Source of the DNA: Gracilariopsis chorda
Taxonomy: Eukaryota; Rhodophyta; Florideophyceae; Gracilariales; Gracilariaceae
DNA: 64,000 bases
Direction: 5' to 3'
Assembly (NCBI GenBank): GCA_003194525.1
Contig: NBIV01000029.1
Span: 372,001-436,000, forward strand
How positions within the stretch are numbered: position 1 is the stretch's first letter; each line of letters begins with the position of its first letter. The notes beneath the pieces were generated by a model. It did not search any database, had not been told where the DNA came from, and was given only the letters and a program-made list of their open reading frames with translations. Below are positions 1 to 10,452 of the stretch, in pieces. The translations under genes and the position numbers were made by a program.

Positions 1-1420
1 TCAAGTACAAGCATTTGAAGCCTGATTCAATGGACACTGAGAAAGGAGCTTTTCCACTGCTCTATCCCTACGGTGAGATTCACGCCCCGTATGATACAGC
101 AACATATATTACATCAATGGATGCGAACAACCGAGACGAAAGCAGCCTAATATGGGCAGAACACTCTAAGCGAAGACTGTACACCGATAATGTGCTGCTG
201 AACTGTGGTACTCTTCTTCAGCAATGGTTGCTTCGTACTATCATAAACATTGAAGACTTGAGACGTTTTTTGGAAACAGAACATATAAGAATGGTTGAAG
301 AACGGGAGCTGCGGGCTGGAACCCATACCAGAACAGATGAACTTGGCCTTCTCTATAAAAACGTCCTTACAGGTAATCACAAAAACTGTCTGGCGTACTG
401 GAGACAAAAACAACTGGATGTGCAAGCAATGGTCGCTCGACTGGGCTCGCCAACGCTTTTCGTCACAGTCACAATGAACGTACGGCAGAGAGAGACGAAA
501 ATGCTTAGTGTGGACAACAAAAACACCGGGGCATTTTCACCACAGGGAGACAGAAGCCGTCTTTTTGATAGTCCAGATATTATTGCAAGAGTTTACAACC
601 AATATGCGAATTCAATAATAAAGGTTCTAAAGAATTATTCAGAAGAGCTCTTTGGCTTGAAAGTCATTGAGAATTCCGCCAAACGTTAGTTCTAGGAGAG
701 GAATACTCCACATCATCACCTTCTTCTTTGGTTGGAGGGGGGCGAAATTGAAGATCCTGAGATCATTAACAGTTTGATCAAAGCCGAACTGCCTCGAGGT
801 GACTCACCTGAAGACCAGAAACTCTGGAAATTGGTGAAGAAATTCAATATGCACCGACACTCTCCATATTGCCGTGGTCGTACCTCTGACGGGAGGTGCA
901 GGTTTGGGTATGATCGAAAAGAAATGGTGGCATACACAACGATGAATCAGTACACAAGCCGAGTGACCTACCGAAGAAGAAGGGCAATAGAATGAAATAC
1001 AAGGCTAATATCAATATTGACAGAATTCGAGGAGGCCGCGCTGTAGCATACCTAATACAGTACGCTTTCAAGAGTGCCAAAAAACAGGATTTGGTTGTAT
1101 TAAATCGAACGGAAAGTTATTGAAGTGCACAGAGCGACATGCTTCAAAATGAAATCAGGGTGTACATGAGAGCGATAGTGATGGGCGCGATTGAAGCAGC
1201 ATGGAACCTCTTTGAGTTCAGGCATGTTCGCATCAATCCATCTGTACAGGCACTTGAGATACATCCCCACGGACAGCGACAGGTTTTGATTCGAAACATA
1301 AGACTGCCTACATGTCTGAAGTCTTCTCTGCTGGAAAGGTATTTCAAGCGACCTTCCCGGTACATGAACGTGGATTACATGACATACTACGAGACACACG
1401 CTGACGAAAATGATAATTGA
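1..1420 (+). pseudogene. Helitron Rep (Helitron-like N domain) relic, truncated at left edge
   Basis: The reading frame enters from the left edge and resembles the Rep part of a Helitron Rep-helicase, the protein that nicks DNA for rolling-circle transposition. Visible motifs are YNQYAN, the HUH-type PHHHLLLWLEGG (about 717-750), HRHSPYCR with a following RCRFGYDR, and AVAYLIQYAFK (about 1035-1070) holding the two candidate catalytic tyrosines. All match the other Helitron copy at 62.5-64 kb on the opposite strand. The frame is broken: two TAG stops at 687-695, a frameshift and short deletion after RRRRAIE (about 992), and a stop near 1121. Matching sequence resumes at 1139 and ends near 1420, before any helicase domain. 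It is a dead copy. Confidence 0.85.
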
Positions 1421-1679
1421 CGTTCGAACAAACTATTTTTTGTCGGGCCTGGTCTATGTTATACTTTCGCCTGTAAACACATCTGATGATGTGTTACTGC
1501 TTCATTATGAAAACGACACGGCCCCAAAATGCGCATGATTTCCATCCAATGCCGGTAAGCATCAAAAAACGTGTTTTACAAGAAGCTGTAGACTTTGTAC
1601 ATGGGCATCATTATTTTGACATTGTTTAGTTTATTCGTAAACCAAAATTTGTGCGGATATCTTATGCAAACCTGCGACC

Positions 1680-1713
1680 GCGGCGCAAAGCGCCGCCTGC
1701 GGCCGAAGGCCGC
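1680..1713 (+). repeat. Twin GC-rich hairpins, candidate Helitron 3' end
   Basis: Two perfect short hairpins stand side by side in AT-rich DNA: GCGGCGC-AAA-GCGCCGC (1680-1696) and GCGGCC-GAA-GGCCGC (1699-1713), followed by TTTT. A related GGCC-GAA-GGCC hairpin followed by TTTTT lies just beyond the helicase end of the other Helitron (minus strand, about 60,687-60,665). Helitrons carry a hairpin near their 3' end, but no terminal CTRR at the usual spacing was identified, so the assignment is inference. Confidence 0.35.
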
Positions 1714-1818
1714 TTTTCCTTGTTTTCCAATAATAACCACGTAATTAATACAGAAATATTTACTCCATCTGTGTTTGAGTACAAGCAGCACACAATAACA
1801 ATAAGCGATATTATATAA

Positions 1819-2288
1819 AGTGATCAAAGTAAAGAACAAAATGACACATCAAATAAGTTTCTAAACGAAATAAAAACCAGCGAGATTGAAAAATCAGCAA
1901 TTGAAGTAGCAAATACAAGAGAAACCAACAATTCTAATCGTAAAATGAAGGATATACAACTTCGCATCGGAGAAGATGTGTTACTATCTACAAAGAATCT
2001 GATGATGCCTAGAGGCCAATAAAGAAATTTACACCAAAGTTTATAAGACGGTTCAAAATTCTCTATCAGAGTAAAATAAACACATCCTATAAACCTAAAC
2101 GTCCAAAAGAACATATGTTGCTACATCACACGTTCCACGTATCATTACTAAAAGAGTTCAATAGTAGATCTACCAATAAAATGAACATGGATATTCAAAG
2201 ATTCATACAGAATGAGAACACAACTTTATCCTACATTACGAGGCATAGAAAAATCATCAATGAAGAACAATATCTTCTACGCATGTGA
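1819..2288 (+). pseudogene. Ty3/gypsy integrase C-terminus plus chromodomain relic
   Basis: One frame (1819-2020) reads ...SAIEVANTRE then LRIGEDVLLSTKNL, the typical GD-VLLSTKNL signature after the gypsy integrase core. After a TAA and a frameshift, the next frame (2022-2288) reads KKFTPKFIRRFKIL, then HHTFHVSLLKEF (family form is FHVSLLKPY), then RHRKIINEEQYLLR, which matches the start of a retroelement chromodomain (EKILNHR...QYLVRW). The fragment is strikingly AT-rich compared with the gene island. No LTR, RT or RNase H remnant was recognised around it. Confidence 0.7.
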
Positions 2289-3733
2289 AGAATCAGAAGA
2301 CATAGGGCTCGAAAAGCATGACAAACGAATGAAGAAAAGCGTACTAGATAGTTACAAAAGTAGAACTAGAACTACTAAGAAATGATCAAATACAATCGCA
2401 TACCTACGCAAGTAATCTAGAGCTATGAATAAGCTATAAAACCTATCGTAACACACAAAATTTGTATATTTATCATGTTCAACAATACATAGTCTTATGG
2501 GTCTCAGGATACTATATCAAAAATCATTTAAGACCAAACTATACCACTATCGTAGTCAAAAGCCATAATATATGAAATTAATAACATATATCTAGCATAT
2601 AAGCAAAGTAAGGAACTATTCATTACTGAAAACGAGAAAAGCATGTCTCTCGCACTGATCAAAAACTATTATTCCCAATCAACAGGACTATTAGGCAAAA
2701 TATTCTACATTCAATTTCGATTTCTATTTATTTGGAGTTTACGGACAATTACCAAAACGTGAAAGGTACTTAACTATAGTTGTAAATTATACGTTAATAA
2801 TAAAAATTAATGGAGAAATCGTATTGAACATTGCAAAAATTGAAGGCAACTCTCATTTTACTTATTTTAAAATGAAATTTAACAATTTGAAATAGATTCA
2901 AGACTTGAAAATAAATCAGTAGGAAAAAGATAAGAAGAGAGGTTGTAAAAAACCTAATGAATCTGAACACGAAAAGTATATGAAAACAGAAAAATGATAT
3001 CTTTTGTAGATAAGCTTCATTAGAAATGAAATACTAGTTATGGACTAACACACAGATTTGTAGATAAAAGCCCACTGCAATACAAAACGTCTATAAATTA
3101 CCACTTGTTTTGGACGAAGCAAGAAGTCCGGGCCAAGTTGCAACTTACCAAGATTGTTCTTCCCGAACTCAGCCAAACCATGTCCCCAGCAAAATGTCGA
3201 CCTTAGCCTATATTCTACATTTCTATTATAATCCAGAAGTACATCTATTGAACGCTGTACAACTGCCCTAATAGTTGAAGTTTTCTACTGTAATACTGAT
3301 TGACATTTACAGATAGCGCATTTCCAACTTACCCCTTTGTACGCAGAGAGTTTACCTTTTTTCACCGATCTGTAAGCTGTAAGACGAACATGCCTGGTTC
3401 CCGCAAGGCTCCAGCGAGATGGGTTTGATGCCTTCCAGAGAAACGCATTTACATTGAAAATTTCACAAGTAGCCTTCAATTTACGGGGCTACCCTGGATA
3501 GTTCTATGCCCCCCACCTGATAAGGGTGCCAGGGGTACAAGGGTAGAAGGCTATCATCAGAGCTTCAGCCAATTTGAAATTCGATTCCAAGAACAATTAG
3601 CGCTGGTCTTGTTTTCAACATTGACTGCGCGCCCTTCTTATGCTTCGTGGCTCGTTATAGCTCTTACGAAGGTAGCTGGACATTGGCTCCTATTCTTCCT
3701 TCTCTGAGTGCGTCACACTTTATTCGCGCCAAG
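2289..3733. other. AT-rich gene-free stretch and upstream region of the Pcs-like gene
   Basis: No recognisable coding sequence, RNA gene or repeat was seen. The first 800 bases continue the AT-rich composition of the gypsy relic and may be the rest of that element (3' part or LTR), but no second copy is in the window to prove it. From about 3,100 base composition returns to that of the gene island. Confidence 0.4.
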
Positions 3734-4594
3734 ATGGAACTTCGCAGCCGAACGGTCGGCAAAACAGATGGATCTGCAACGCCTACCTCTTCCGAGAAGA
3801 CTCAAACGTCTTTCGATACGCGTTTAGAGCACCACACACCACGCAGATCTGTGTCTGGGCGCATGCGGCGGAAAGTAACATATCCATGGTATCAAAAAGT
3901 TGCTGCTTGGATGGTGCACCTCTTCACGGCAACGGGATTGTTGGTGAATGTGTTTTCATTACTGCGAGCTGTATTCGGAGAGTCCGACTTCAACTTGTTT
4001 GCGAAGCTGAACTGGCTTGCGATCTTTATTGACGCTGTAGACGGAACTTTTGCGAGAGCTGTTGAAATCAAGAAAGTTGTGCCGACGTATGACGGTGCAA
4101 TGCTAGACAACATCATCGACTTTCAGACTTTTTCTGTGCTTCCTGCGCTAGCAATCATCACGTTCGAGTTGGTGGAAGGAGAAATAGCGCAATACGCCGC
4201 TGCGACAGCTATTCTGTTGGCTTCTGCATATCAGTTTTGTCAGACGGTGGCGAAAACATCCGAGGCGTTTGTTGGCTTCCCGAGCTACTGGAATATTGTT
4301 GTATTCTATATCTACTACTTGAAGTGGAACACTGTAGTTTCGCTTTCGCTGGTATTCAGTTGTGCCGTGCTGTCGTTCATACCAATCCACTTTATCTATC
4401 CAACTCGCACCAAGGAACTTCATTACGTGAGTCACATAGGCGCGTACTTGTGGTCCGGGTTGATGCTTGTTCCAACCTTTGCGCCGGACTCGCCATACGT
4501 CAAGCCATGCCTATACCTGTCGTTTGTGTACGTCATCTACTACGTTGCACTCTCTGTGATTCTTGACATCCGTCGACGGAAAACGCAGGCATGA
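3734..4594 (+). CDS. Phosphatidylcholine synthase-like CDP-alcohol phosphatidyltransferase
   Basis: A 286-residue polytopic membrane protein with the complete CDP-alcohol phosphatidyltransferase signature D-x2-D-G-x2-A-R...G-x3-D-x3-D: DAVDGTFAR followed by YDGAMLDNIIDF. Within this family the closest pattern I know is bacterial phosphatidylcholine synthase (Pcs), which condenses CDP-diacylglycerol with choline: AAWMVHLFTATG at the N-terminus, VPTYDGAMLDNIIDF, then GFPSYWNIVVFY, then FIPIHFIYPTRTKEL. Length is slightly above the roughly 240 residues of bacterial Pcs because of an N-terminal basic extension. The ATG at 3734 is used; the open frame extends upstream to 3647 without another ATG. 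Substrate is inferred from motifs; a phosphatidylserine synthase or another alcohol acceptor cannot be excluded. It is convergent with the SDR gene. Confidence 0.8.
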   Translation: MELRSRTVGKTDGSATPTSSEKTQTSFDTRLEHHTPRRSVSGRMRRKVTYPWYQKVAAWMVHLFTATGLLVNVFSLLRAVFGESDFNLFAKLNWLAIFIDAVDGTFARAVEIKKVVPTYDGAMLDNIIDFQTFSVLPALAIITFELVEGEIAQYAAATAILLASAYQFCQTVAKTSEAFVGFPSYWNIVVFYIYYLKWNTVVSLSLVFSCAVLSFIPIHFIYPTRTKELHYVSHIGAYLWSGLMLVPTFAPDSPYVKPCLYLSFVYVIYYVALSVILDIRRRKTQA

Positions 4595-5264
4595 GGCAGG
4601 GCCAGGAACCAAGGTCTGTTCGAAAGCGCGTATGTCATAAGACACTTTTTCTTTTCGAGCTGTCGGTTTGTTTCACAATACCTTTGCACAGAATGGAGGC
4701 AGCAGGCCTTTTTCTTGCGTTTGAATAAAACAAGAACATTGTGAGGGATAGAGTTCTAGGCTTCCTGGGCCATTCACAAGTGGTGAGGGCGGGGGGATGA
4801 AGACGCGGGTAGTGTGCACTGTAGGGGATGGGCTTGGTTGTTGTCATCTGAAGTCAGTAGTAACTTTTGAGTTGAGGGAGACGGGCGCATTGCACAGCTG
4901 GTTGGTGTGTTGTTAAGAAGCGCAGTTTATTCATTGCTCATGATGCCGTACGAAGTGAAGTACAACATCGTCATCCAATAAAGAAGTTGTGCAGTACAGT
5001 GAAAGCTGTGGTTAATAGGGCTCCCTTAATTGTTCGGAACTCGATGATGGTGTGAAGAGTACCTTCCGAGAGCGTCGGAACTGAATGGTTTGTGGTGACT
5101 TTCGACGCTCCAAATACGCAGTGCGAAGTGGGGCGATAGGGGTAGAAAGCGAGTACAGGCTGGTAGACGGAAGAAAAAATTGAAGCGCAGTTATAGCGTT
5201 GGGCAAGCTGGAGACGGTAGGTATGTACGGTACGTGCGGGCGGTGGACTACGTCGGAAATGATT

Positions 5265-6113
5265 TCAGCCGTAGGTGGAGAGTTTTGGCATGAGATAGTT
5301 GTACACTGAAGTGGGCACGCAAGTAGAAAAGGGGAGCACTACGTGCTCCATGAGCCATGGGAATCCGTAATGGGAGTACTTCATAGCGATGGCATTGACA
5401 ATTTCTACGGCTGCCTGGTGCGGGGTGAGGAGGAAGGGCTTGGGGTTTTTCAAATGGCTGATGGCGGAGGTAAGAACGAAACCGGGATGGACGCACACAA
5501 CACTGACGCTTGAGTGGTAGAGCTCGACGTCAAGCGCTTGACAAAAAGTGGTGAGGGCGGCTTTACTGGCGGAATAAACGGAGCCACCGTTGACACCCCT
5601 GTAGGCGGCCATGGAAGAAATAGCGCACAGTAGTGCGTCGGGGCGCTGTTTCAAATGTGGCAACAGAAGGGAGAAAAGGTGCGCCACAGATCGGAAATTG
5701 GTGTCTAAAACGCGATCAACCTGGGTTTCAGAGAGAGCGGAGAAAGGCAGGTTGTCATGGTTGATGCCTGCGTTAGCAATGACGACGTCAATAGGCGGCC
5801 CGTTCAAGACGCTGCGCACAGCGTGCGCGAGCGCTTGACGGTCGGTGACATCGAAGGGCACGACGGAGACGAGATTTTTGTCTAGTTGGTCGGCAAGCTG
5901 GTTCAGCGAGGGGGACGGTCGGGAAGAAATTGTAAGCTTTGCTCCGAGAGACGCGAGATGAAGCGCGGTGGCGCGACCGATTCCTCGCGAGGCTCCGACA
6001 AGCCACACGTGCTTTGCGCGCAGCGTCCGGAGAGCGTGACGGTGGCGACGACGGCGTAGGAAGTAGGCCAACGTTGCCAGCAGCGGAAGGAGAAGCAAGG
6101 GGAGCTGCGCCAT
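5265..6113 (-). CDS. Membrane-anchored short-chain dehydrogenase/reductase
   Basis: A 282-residue classical SDR. The first residues form one hydrophobic segment followed by a basic stretch (RRRRHRH), an N-terminal membrane anchor as in ER or lipid-droplet SDRs such as DHRS7 relatives. The cofactor loop GASRGIG is at about residues 40-46, NAG is present, and the catalytic Ser...Tyr-x3-Lys reads ISSMAAYRG...VYSASK. Substrate cannot be told; 3-ketodihydrosphingosine reductase was considered, but the region after the active site (HPGFVLT) is not typical of it. The first ATG in the open frame is at 6113; the frame runs on upstream without an ATG. A run of 17 G lies in the presumed leader. Confidence 0.85.
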   Translation of the reverse strand: MAQLPLLLLPLLATLAYFLRRRRHRHALRTLRAKHVWLVGASRGIGRATALHLASLGAKLTISSRPSPSLNQLADQLDKNLVSVVPFDVTDRQALAHAVRSVLNGPPIDVVIANAGINHDNLPFSALSETQVDRVLDTNFRSVAHLFSLLLPHLKQRPDALLCAISSMAAYRGVNGGSVYSASKAALTTFCQALDVELYHSSVSVVCVHPGFVLTSAISHLKNPKPFLLTPHQAAVEIVNAIAMKYSHYGFPWLMEHVVLPFSTCVPTSVYNYLMPKLSTYG

Positions 6114-6133
6114 GGAACACGCTGCCGTGGAAT

Positions 6134-6150
6134 GGGGGGGGGGGGGGGGG
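6134..6150 (+). repeat. G17 homopolymer
   Basis: Seventeen consecutive G on the plus strand (poly-C in the SDR leader), 21 bases upstream of the SDR start codon. Its length may be uncertain in the assembly. Similar pyrimidine-rich runs of C precede other genes here (about 6,633 and 22,690). Confidence 0.95.
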
Positions 6151-6935
6151 TGGCGGAGAAACGCAAGCGCAGTGCGGACGGATCGGCGATGAGCACGGCG
6201 ACGGAAGTGGTTGCGCGGTGAAGCGTTGGGAAGTTGGGCGTGGATGATGGCGGTTTCTACCTTTGGTAGAGTACCAGTAGATACCAACGGTACACGGCAG
6301 GAGTAGATACAAGGGGCGGAGGAAAGCTAACTCTGGGTGCGAAGTGTTTCGCAGCTTTGTGTGGAGTGCTGTTTAACGAAGGGCGATTCGGACGGGCGCG
6401 CGGGCGCGCCACGTGACACGCGCGCGTGAAGCGCACGTCCAGTATGGAAAGGGCGCGCCGCACGCTGATTGGACCGCATGCCAGCGTGCGCGTGGCGCGT
6501 CGAAAAGCAGCGCGGTCCAGCATGTGCGCGTGTCAACCTCGAGAAGCCGAGAAATGCATTCCGTCGTAAAAGTTTCTCGCGCCTGCGCCTTTCCACCGTT
6601 GACCCCATTGCCACAGTTTCGACCCTCGTCCCCCCCCCCCAGAAAAGCCTGTGCCTTTTCATGGTCGCGCTGCCATCTGCCCCCACTCGCTCTCGACCTG
6701 TGCATCCTGCTGGGCCTGTTTCACAATCTTTTCGAGCAGCAAGCGCTTAACGTTCTCTAACGACCTCACCCCCCTCCCTCTCTCAGCCTTCACATAGATA
6801 TATGCCGTGTGTTTGCTTCCTCACACGTATACCTACACGCTCACACGCTTCGTCGCGCTCTATTGTACCGTCCTCCTCTTCATTTTCGCCCGCGCCCCCG
6901 CCCGGTCACTACGCCCCCTCTTCGTGGCCCCCCTC

Positions 6936-7589
6936 ATGAAAACCGTTGAGTCATCCCCCTCACACGCGTTGGCGCTCAAGCTAATGGCCGCCGAGTCCTC
7001 CTCATCCCTGCCCGTCACCCCGTCCCCTCCGTGCTCCTTTGCGCGCAAAAATCGTTCCGAATCGCTTCTAGCCTCCACCTTGCTCGGCTCGCTTTCCGAC
7101 GACGACGGCGACGACGACGACGGCGTCGATGTGGTTACGAGAATGTTGGATAGCGCCCCGTCCACACGAGCGCCCATTATGTCACAAATAGATACAGACC
7201 GACTGTTGGCCACTTGGCAACTCGACCTTTGTCAAGCCCGCACCCGATACGTCGTGGAAAAGCAACCGCAGTACACCGCACCCAAGCCTTGCGCCGTTGA
7301 GGAACGAAACGTGCAGGAGACGCAGTGGTGCTTCGGCGAGGACTGTACCGTTGCTGATGTGTTTACGCGAGTCCGACCGGACAGACAAAAGCAAGAACTT
7401 GAGAGAAGATTACCAGGACGACGATGGTCAGACGCTGTCAACCGATTTCGAAGCATTTGTGGACAGGTGGTGGACAACTGTGACGGAGAAGAAAAGAAGA
7501 GAAAAGCGTTTTGGAGAAGGGGTAATCATACTGAGACAAAGCTGCGCATTCAGTGCCCGATCAAGAAGACTCTGGCCAAGTTTCGGTAG
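6936..7589 (+). CDS. Hypothetical protein, acidic tract
   Basis: A 217-residue product if the ATG at 6936 is used; the open frame begins earlier without an ATG. The N-terminal third is Ser/Pro-rich and low complexity, followed by an acidic run (DDDGDDDDGVD) and a more ordered, charged C-terminal half with WCFGEDC. No known domain is recognised. From about 7,390 to 7,520 another forward frame is at least as protein-like (DDDGQTLSTDFEAF and EKKRREKRFGEG), so a frameshift or an unrecognised intron is possible. It is divergent from the SDR gene, with an 820-base shared upstream region. Confidence 0.45.
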   Translation: MKTVESSPSHALALKLMAAESSSSLPVTPSPPCSFARKNRSESLLASTLLGSLSDDDGDDDDGVDVVTRMLDSAPSTRAPIMSQIDTDRLLATWQLDLCQARTRYVVEKQPQYTAPKPCAVEERNVQETQWCFGEDCTVADVFTRVRPDRQKQELERRLPGRRWSDAVNRFRSICGQVVDNCDGEEKKRKAFWRRGNHTETKLRIQCPIKKTLAKFR

Positions 7590-9102
7590 CGATTGTCTTC
7601 TTCGTTTGGTTGCGTTGTGTTTTTTTTTTTCTTTTCTGCTTTTGTTCTTGTTTGATGGCTCTTAGAAGTAGTATGCAACGGCAACAAGTGCGTTGTGCTG
7701 GTAGAGAACAGAGCGCCATAAAGCGTTATGCGGTTGGAATCGTACGCTCTGCAAAGGAATGCATTTTGGGGACGGGACGGCGAGCGTATTTGCAGTATGC
7801 ATTTGGACGCATGCATTCTTCTCTGGCACCTGGCACGATATGCGGAATAGGTGTAGCACTTGAGGGAAAAGTGCTTTTTGACTAGAAGGGAAATGTAACA
7901 TTAAGCTGGGAAACATGGGAACGTAGACGACTTGTGATGCGAAGAAAGCAGTTTGAAGCGCATTGTGGCGCTGTGCGTACCTTCGTCGAGACTTGTCTGT
8001 AAAGCGATCACGAGCACCGAAGCACTTTAGCTGGCGTTGAGAAGGATGCGACACACGGAGCGGCGGATTGATGTTGACGGTGGGACACGGTGGCGGTAGT
8101 GGTACACGCAGTGTTGCGGCAAGCAACGAGGCGACACTTTTGTTGCACCCTTATTCGAAGCTGTTTATGCTACCAGGACATGCAAAGCACAACGCGTTCT
8201 GCCGCGGAGGGGGTGCAACTGTAGCGAAGTCGACTGCAGCTGGGACTTGTTCAGCTCGCGGAGCAACATTGCTGCGCGGCTGGGCGCTGAGAGGGACCGT
8301 TTGCGGCGAAGGGCAGAATGCTGTACACCTCCTCGCACTTGACTTGGAGCCAAGGTACAGTATCTGCCAAAGGCAACCAACGGTAGCGGATATCTCACTT
8401 GCACGCATAAACTCATCAACGTGCGGCGTGCAAGAAGGGCGTAAGGTGGTGCGCCGATTACAGCGAGCACGCAGTGCGGCGTGCGCCAATCGAATGGGAC
8501 GCTGCAAATGAATGATGATCTGCGGGCGAACAGCGGTGATCGTACCAATGGCAAAGCGGCAACGTCGAAATGGCGCGCGTGCTCCAGAGGCGCGCGTGGC
8601 GCGCACCCCTCGCCGCCGTGCACGTACCTTTGCATTTTAACATATTTGTCCACCCCTCACTTACAGTCGGCGTAGAAAACTCCGGCGCTGTACGTTTTAG
8701 GGACAGGCTGTCCCACGCGTAGTGTAAGCATTGCAGTCAACTTACGTAAGCGCTGCTGCTGCTCCTTGCATGGCTTTTGGTTGCGGACTTGATTGACGTG
8801 TGTTTGTGTGGCGTTGCATTTGGCATTCCCCAGCTGCCCTTTATGCGGCCGTTTGCGCTGACGTCGCACGGGCGCCATTCTCCACTAGATATACCATTGC
8901 TGCTTGTCCACTCCTTCACGCCTTCCTCCACACTCGCCGTCTGCGTATTTCTCCTCGCCCGCTGGACCGCCCCATCTAAACTTGTTGACCAGTTTGATTC
9001 TACCCACCTGGCCGTTGACTCAATAGTCTACCAACTCCCATTTCATCCCGTTGGGCTCCCCTCAAGCGAAAACTACCCCACCCCTAACTCTGCCTCACTA
9101 CC
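7590..9102. other. Intergenic, no gene recognised
   Basis: Open frames on both strands overlap one another and show no family signature. Degenerate copies of a short word around AATGCATT / CGCATTGTG recur (for example near 7,757, 7,805 and 7,960), possibly promoter elements of the transporter gene or chance. Nothing else was supported. Confidence 0.4.
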
Positions 9103-10197
9103 ATGACCGTCGCGTCACTGAGTCCCCAACCGACCCCAACCTACGGCCGGCCCCGAAGAGCCCTTCGTCAAGAATGGCAGCTTGTCATTTGTGCGCTAGG
9201 AATCTACGCATGTTACATGCGATACGGTCTGCTGCAGGAACGCATCTACTCCAGAGAGTATGGAGCACACTCTGAAAAGTTTACCTATTCATCGTTTTTG
9301 GTCGCCGTGCAGACTTTCACAAATGCTGCCGTTGCCTTTCTCGTCATGTGTTCGGGCTTGTTTCCCGCCCCTCCCAAGGCACCGAAGAACATTGACGAAC
9401 CGAACAAACCCAACTCGTTTGGCGTTATTCGCGGCGTGCCCCTCTTCGACTATGCGTTTGTAGCCTTGTCCTATCTATCCGCCATGCTCTTTTCATTCAC
9501 TGCGTTGAACCACATGTCATATCCGATGCAGGCCTTGGGCAAGTCTTGCAAGATGATTCCTGTCATGCTCATGGGAATTGTAATCCGTCGCCACAAGTAT
9601 TCGCTTCGTGAGTACTTGTGCGTCGCCTTCATTTCGATTGGAGTCGCCATGTTTTCCTGGAACTCCAACAAAGCAGCTCACGCAGCACCCACCTCACCGC
9701 TCGGTTTCATGCTGCTCTTTGCATCTTTGTTTATGGACGGTGTCACAGGTCCTCTTCAAGAGCGACTTGTGGCGCGTCATAAACCAAGTACTCATCAACT
9801 CATGTTTTGGCAGAACATTTCCTCCGTAGCCTGGCTTCTCATCGGCTTGCTTGTCACCGGCGAGGGAGTACGCGCTCTTGCATTCGTGCTTCGTCATCCC
9901 CACGTCATGGTTGACATCATGCAGTTTTCCCTTGTTTCCGCCGTTGGACAAAACTTCATTTTTTACACCGTGCGAAACTTCAACGCGCTTCTTGTCACAA
10001 CTATCACCACGACTAGGAAGATGTTCACTGTCCTCTTGTCCATTTTCATTTTCAATCACCCTATGGAGCCGCGCAAGTGGCTTGGACTCGTCCTTGTTTT
10101 TGCAGCAATTTCATGGGAAGCAGCCGCCAAGCAACGTGCAAAGAGGCTTAAGGCTGAAAAACAACCTCAAGAGAAAGCATTCAAGAAGGATCAGTAA
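9103..10197 (+). CDS. UAA-family nucleotide-sugar transporter, SLC35B1-like, ER-type
   Basis: A 364-residue protein with about eight to ten hydrophobic helices, typical of the UAA transporter family (SLC35B), which exchange nucleotide sugars or nucleotides across ER or Golgi membranes. Family features include YGLLQERIYSREYG near the N-terminus, the central PMQALGKSCKMIPVM block, VTGPLQERL, then FWQNISSVAWLL, and TTITTTRKMFTVLLS before the last helix. The extreme C-terminus is KKDQ, a classical di-lysine (KKxx) retrieval signal, as in SLC35B1 homologues of the ER. The exact substrate (UDP-galactose, UDP-glucose, ATP/ADP) is not readable from sequence. The start ATG at 9103 gives a normal family length. 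It is convergent with the FCP1-like gene, 255 bases apart. Confidence 0.9.
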   Translation: MTVASLSPQPTPTYGRPRRALRQEWQLVICALGIYACYMRYGLLQERIYSREYGAHSEKFTYSSFLVAVQTFTNAAVAFLVMCSGLFPAPPKAPKNIDEPNKPNSFGVIRGVPLFDYAFVALSYLSAMLFSFTALNHMSYPMQALGKSCKMIPVMLMGIVIRRHKYSLREYLCVAFISIGVAMFSWNSNKAAHAAPTSPLGFMLLFASLFMDGVTGPLQERLVARHKPSTHQLMFWQNISSVAWLLIGLLVTGEGVRALAFVLRHPHVMVDIMQFSLVSAVGQNFIFYTVRNFNALLVTTITTTRKMFTVLLSIFIFNHPMEPRKWLGLVLVFAAISWEAAAKQRAKRLKAEKQPQEKAFKKDQ

Positions 10198-10452
10198 TCT
10201 TTGGTGTGTTGCTGTCACCAAGCTCACGTTCTCTTACTATCCTATCACAGGTACTGCTTTGTTCTGTTTTTGTTCTTATTTTTGTTCTTCTTTAATTGTC
10301 CATCGTGTAAGCTACTCGTAAACCCTTCAGGCAATCTAGCTGACTATCTAGGTCTAGCTGTATAGTATTTTCAAATCACGGCGACGGCTCCTTGGTGAGA
10401 TGCACTCCCAGGTGCTCGTCACCTTGCGCTTTCTCTAACGAATTACCTAAAA

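Noticed and set aside
5265..6113. SDR as 3-ketodihydrosphingosine reductase
   Set aside because: Cofactor and active-site motifs are generic, and the region after YSASK lacks that enzyme's typical sequence; kept as an unassigned SDR.
5788..6312. Minus-strand Pro/Ser/Arg-rich frame overlapping the SDR start
   Set aside because: It is a shadow of the SDR gene and its poly-C leader.
7297..7665. Alternative frame as a separate gene inside the hypothetical gene at 6,936
   Set aside because: Only a short part is protein-like, with a low-complexity hydrophobic tail; noted as possible frameshift evidence instead.
8068..8606. Overlapping open frames of about 150 codons on both strands
   Set aside because: Compositionally biased, mutually overlapping and without any family motif; treated as chance frames in GC-rich intergenic DNA.
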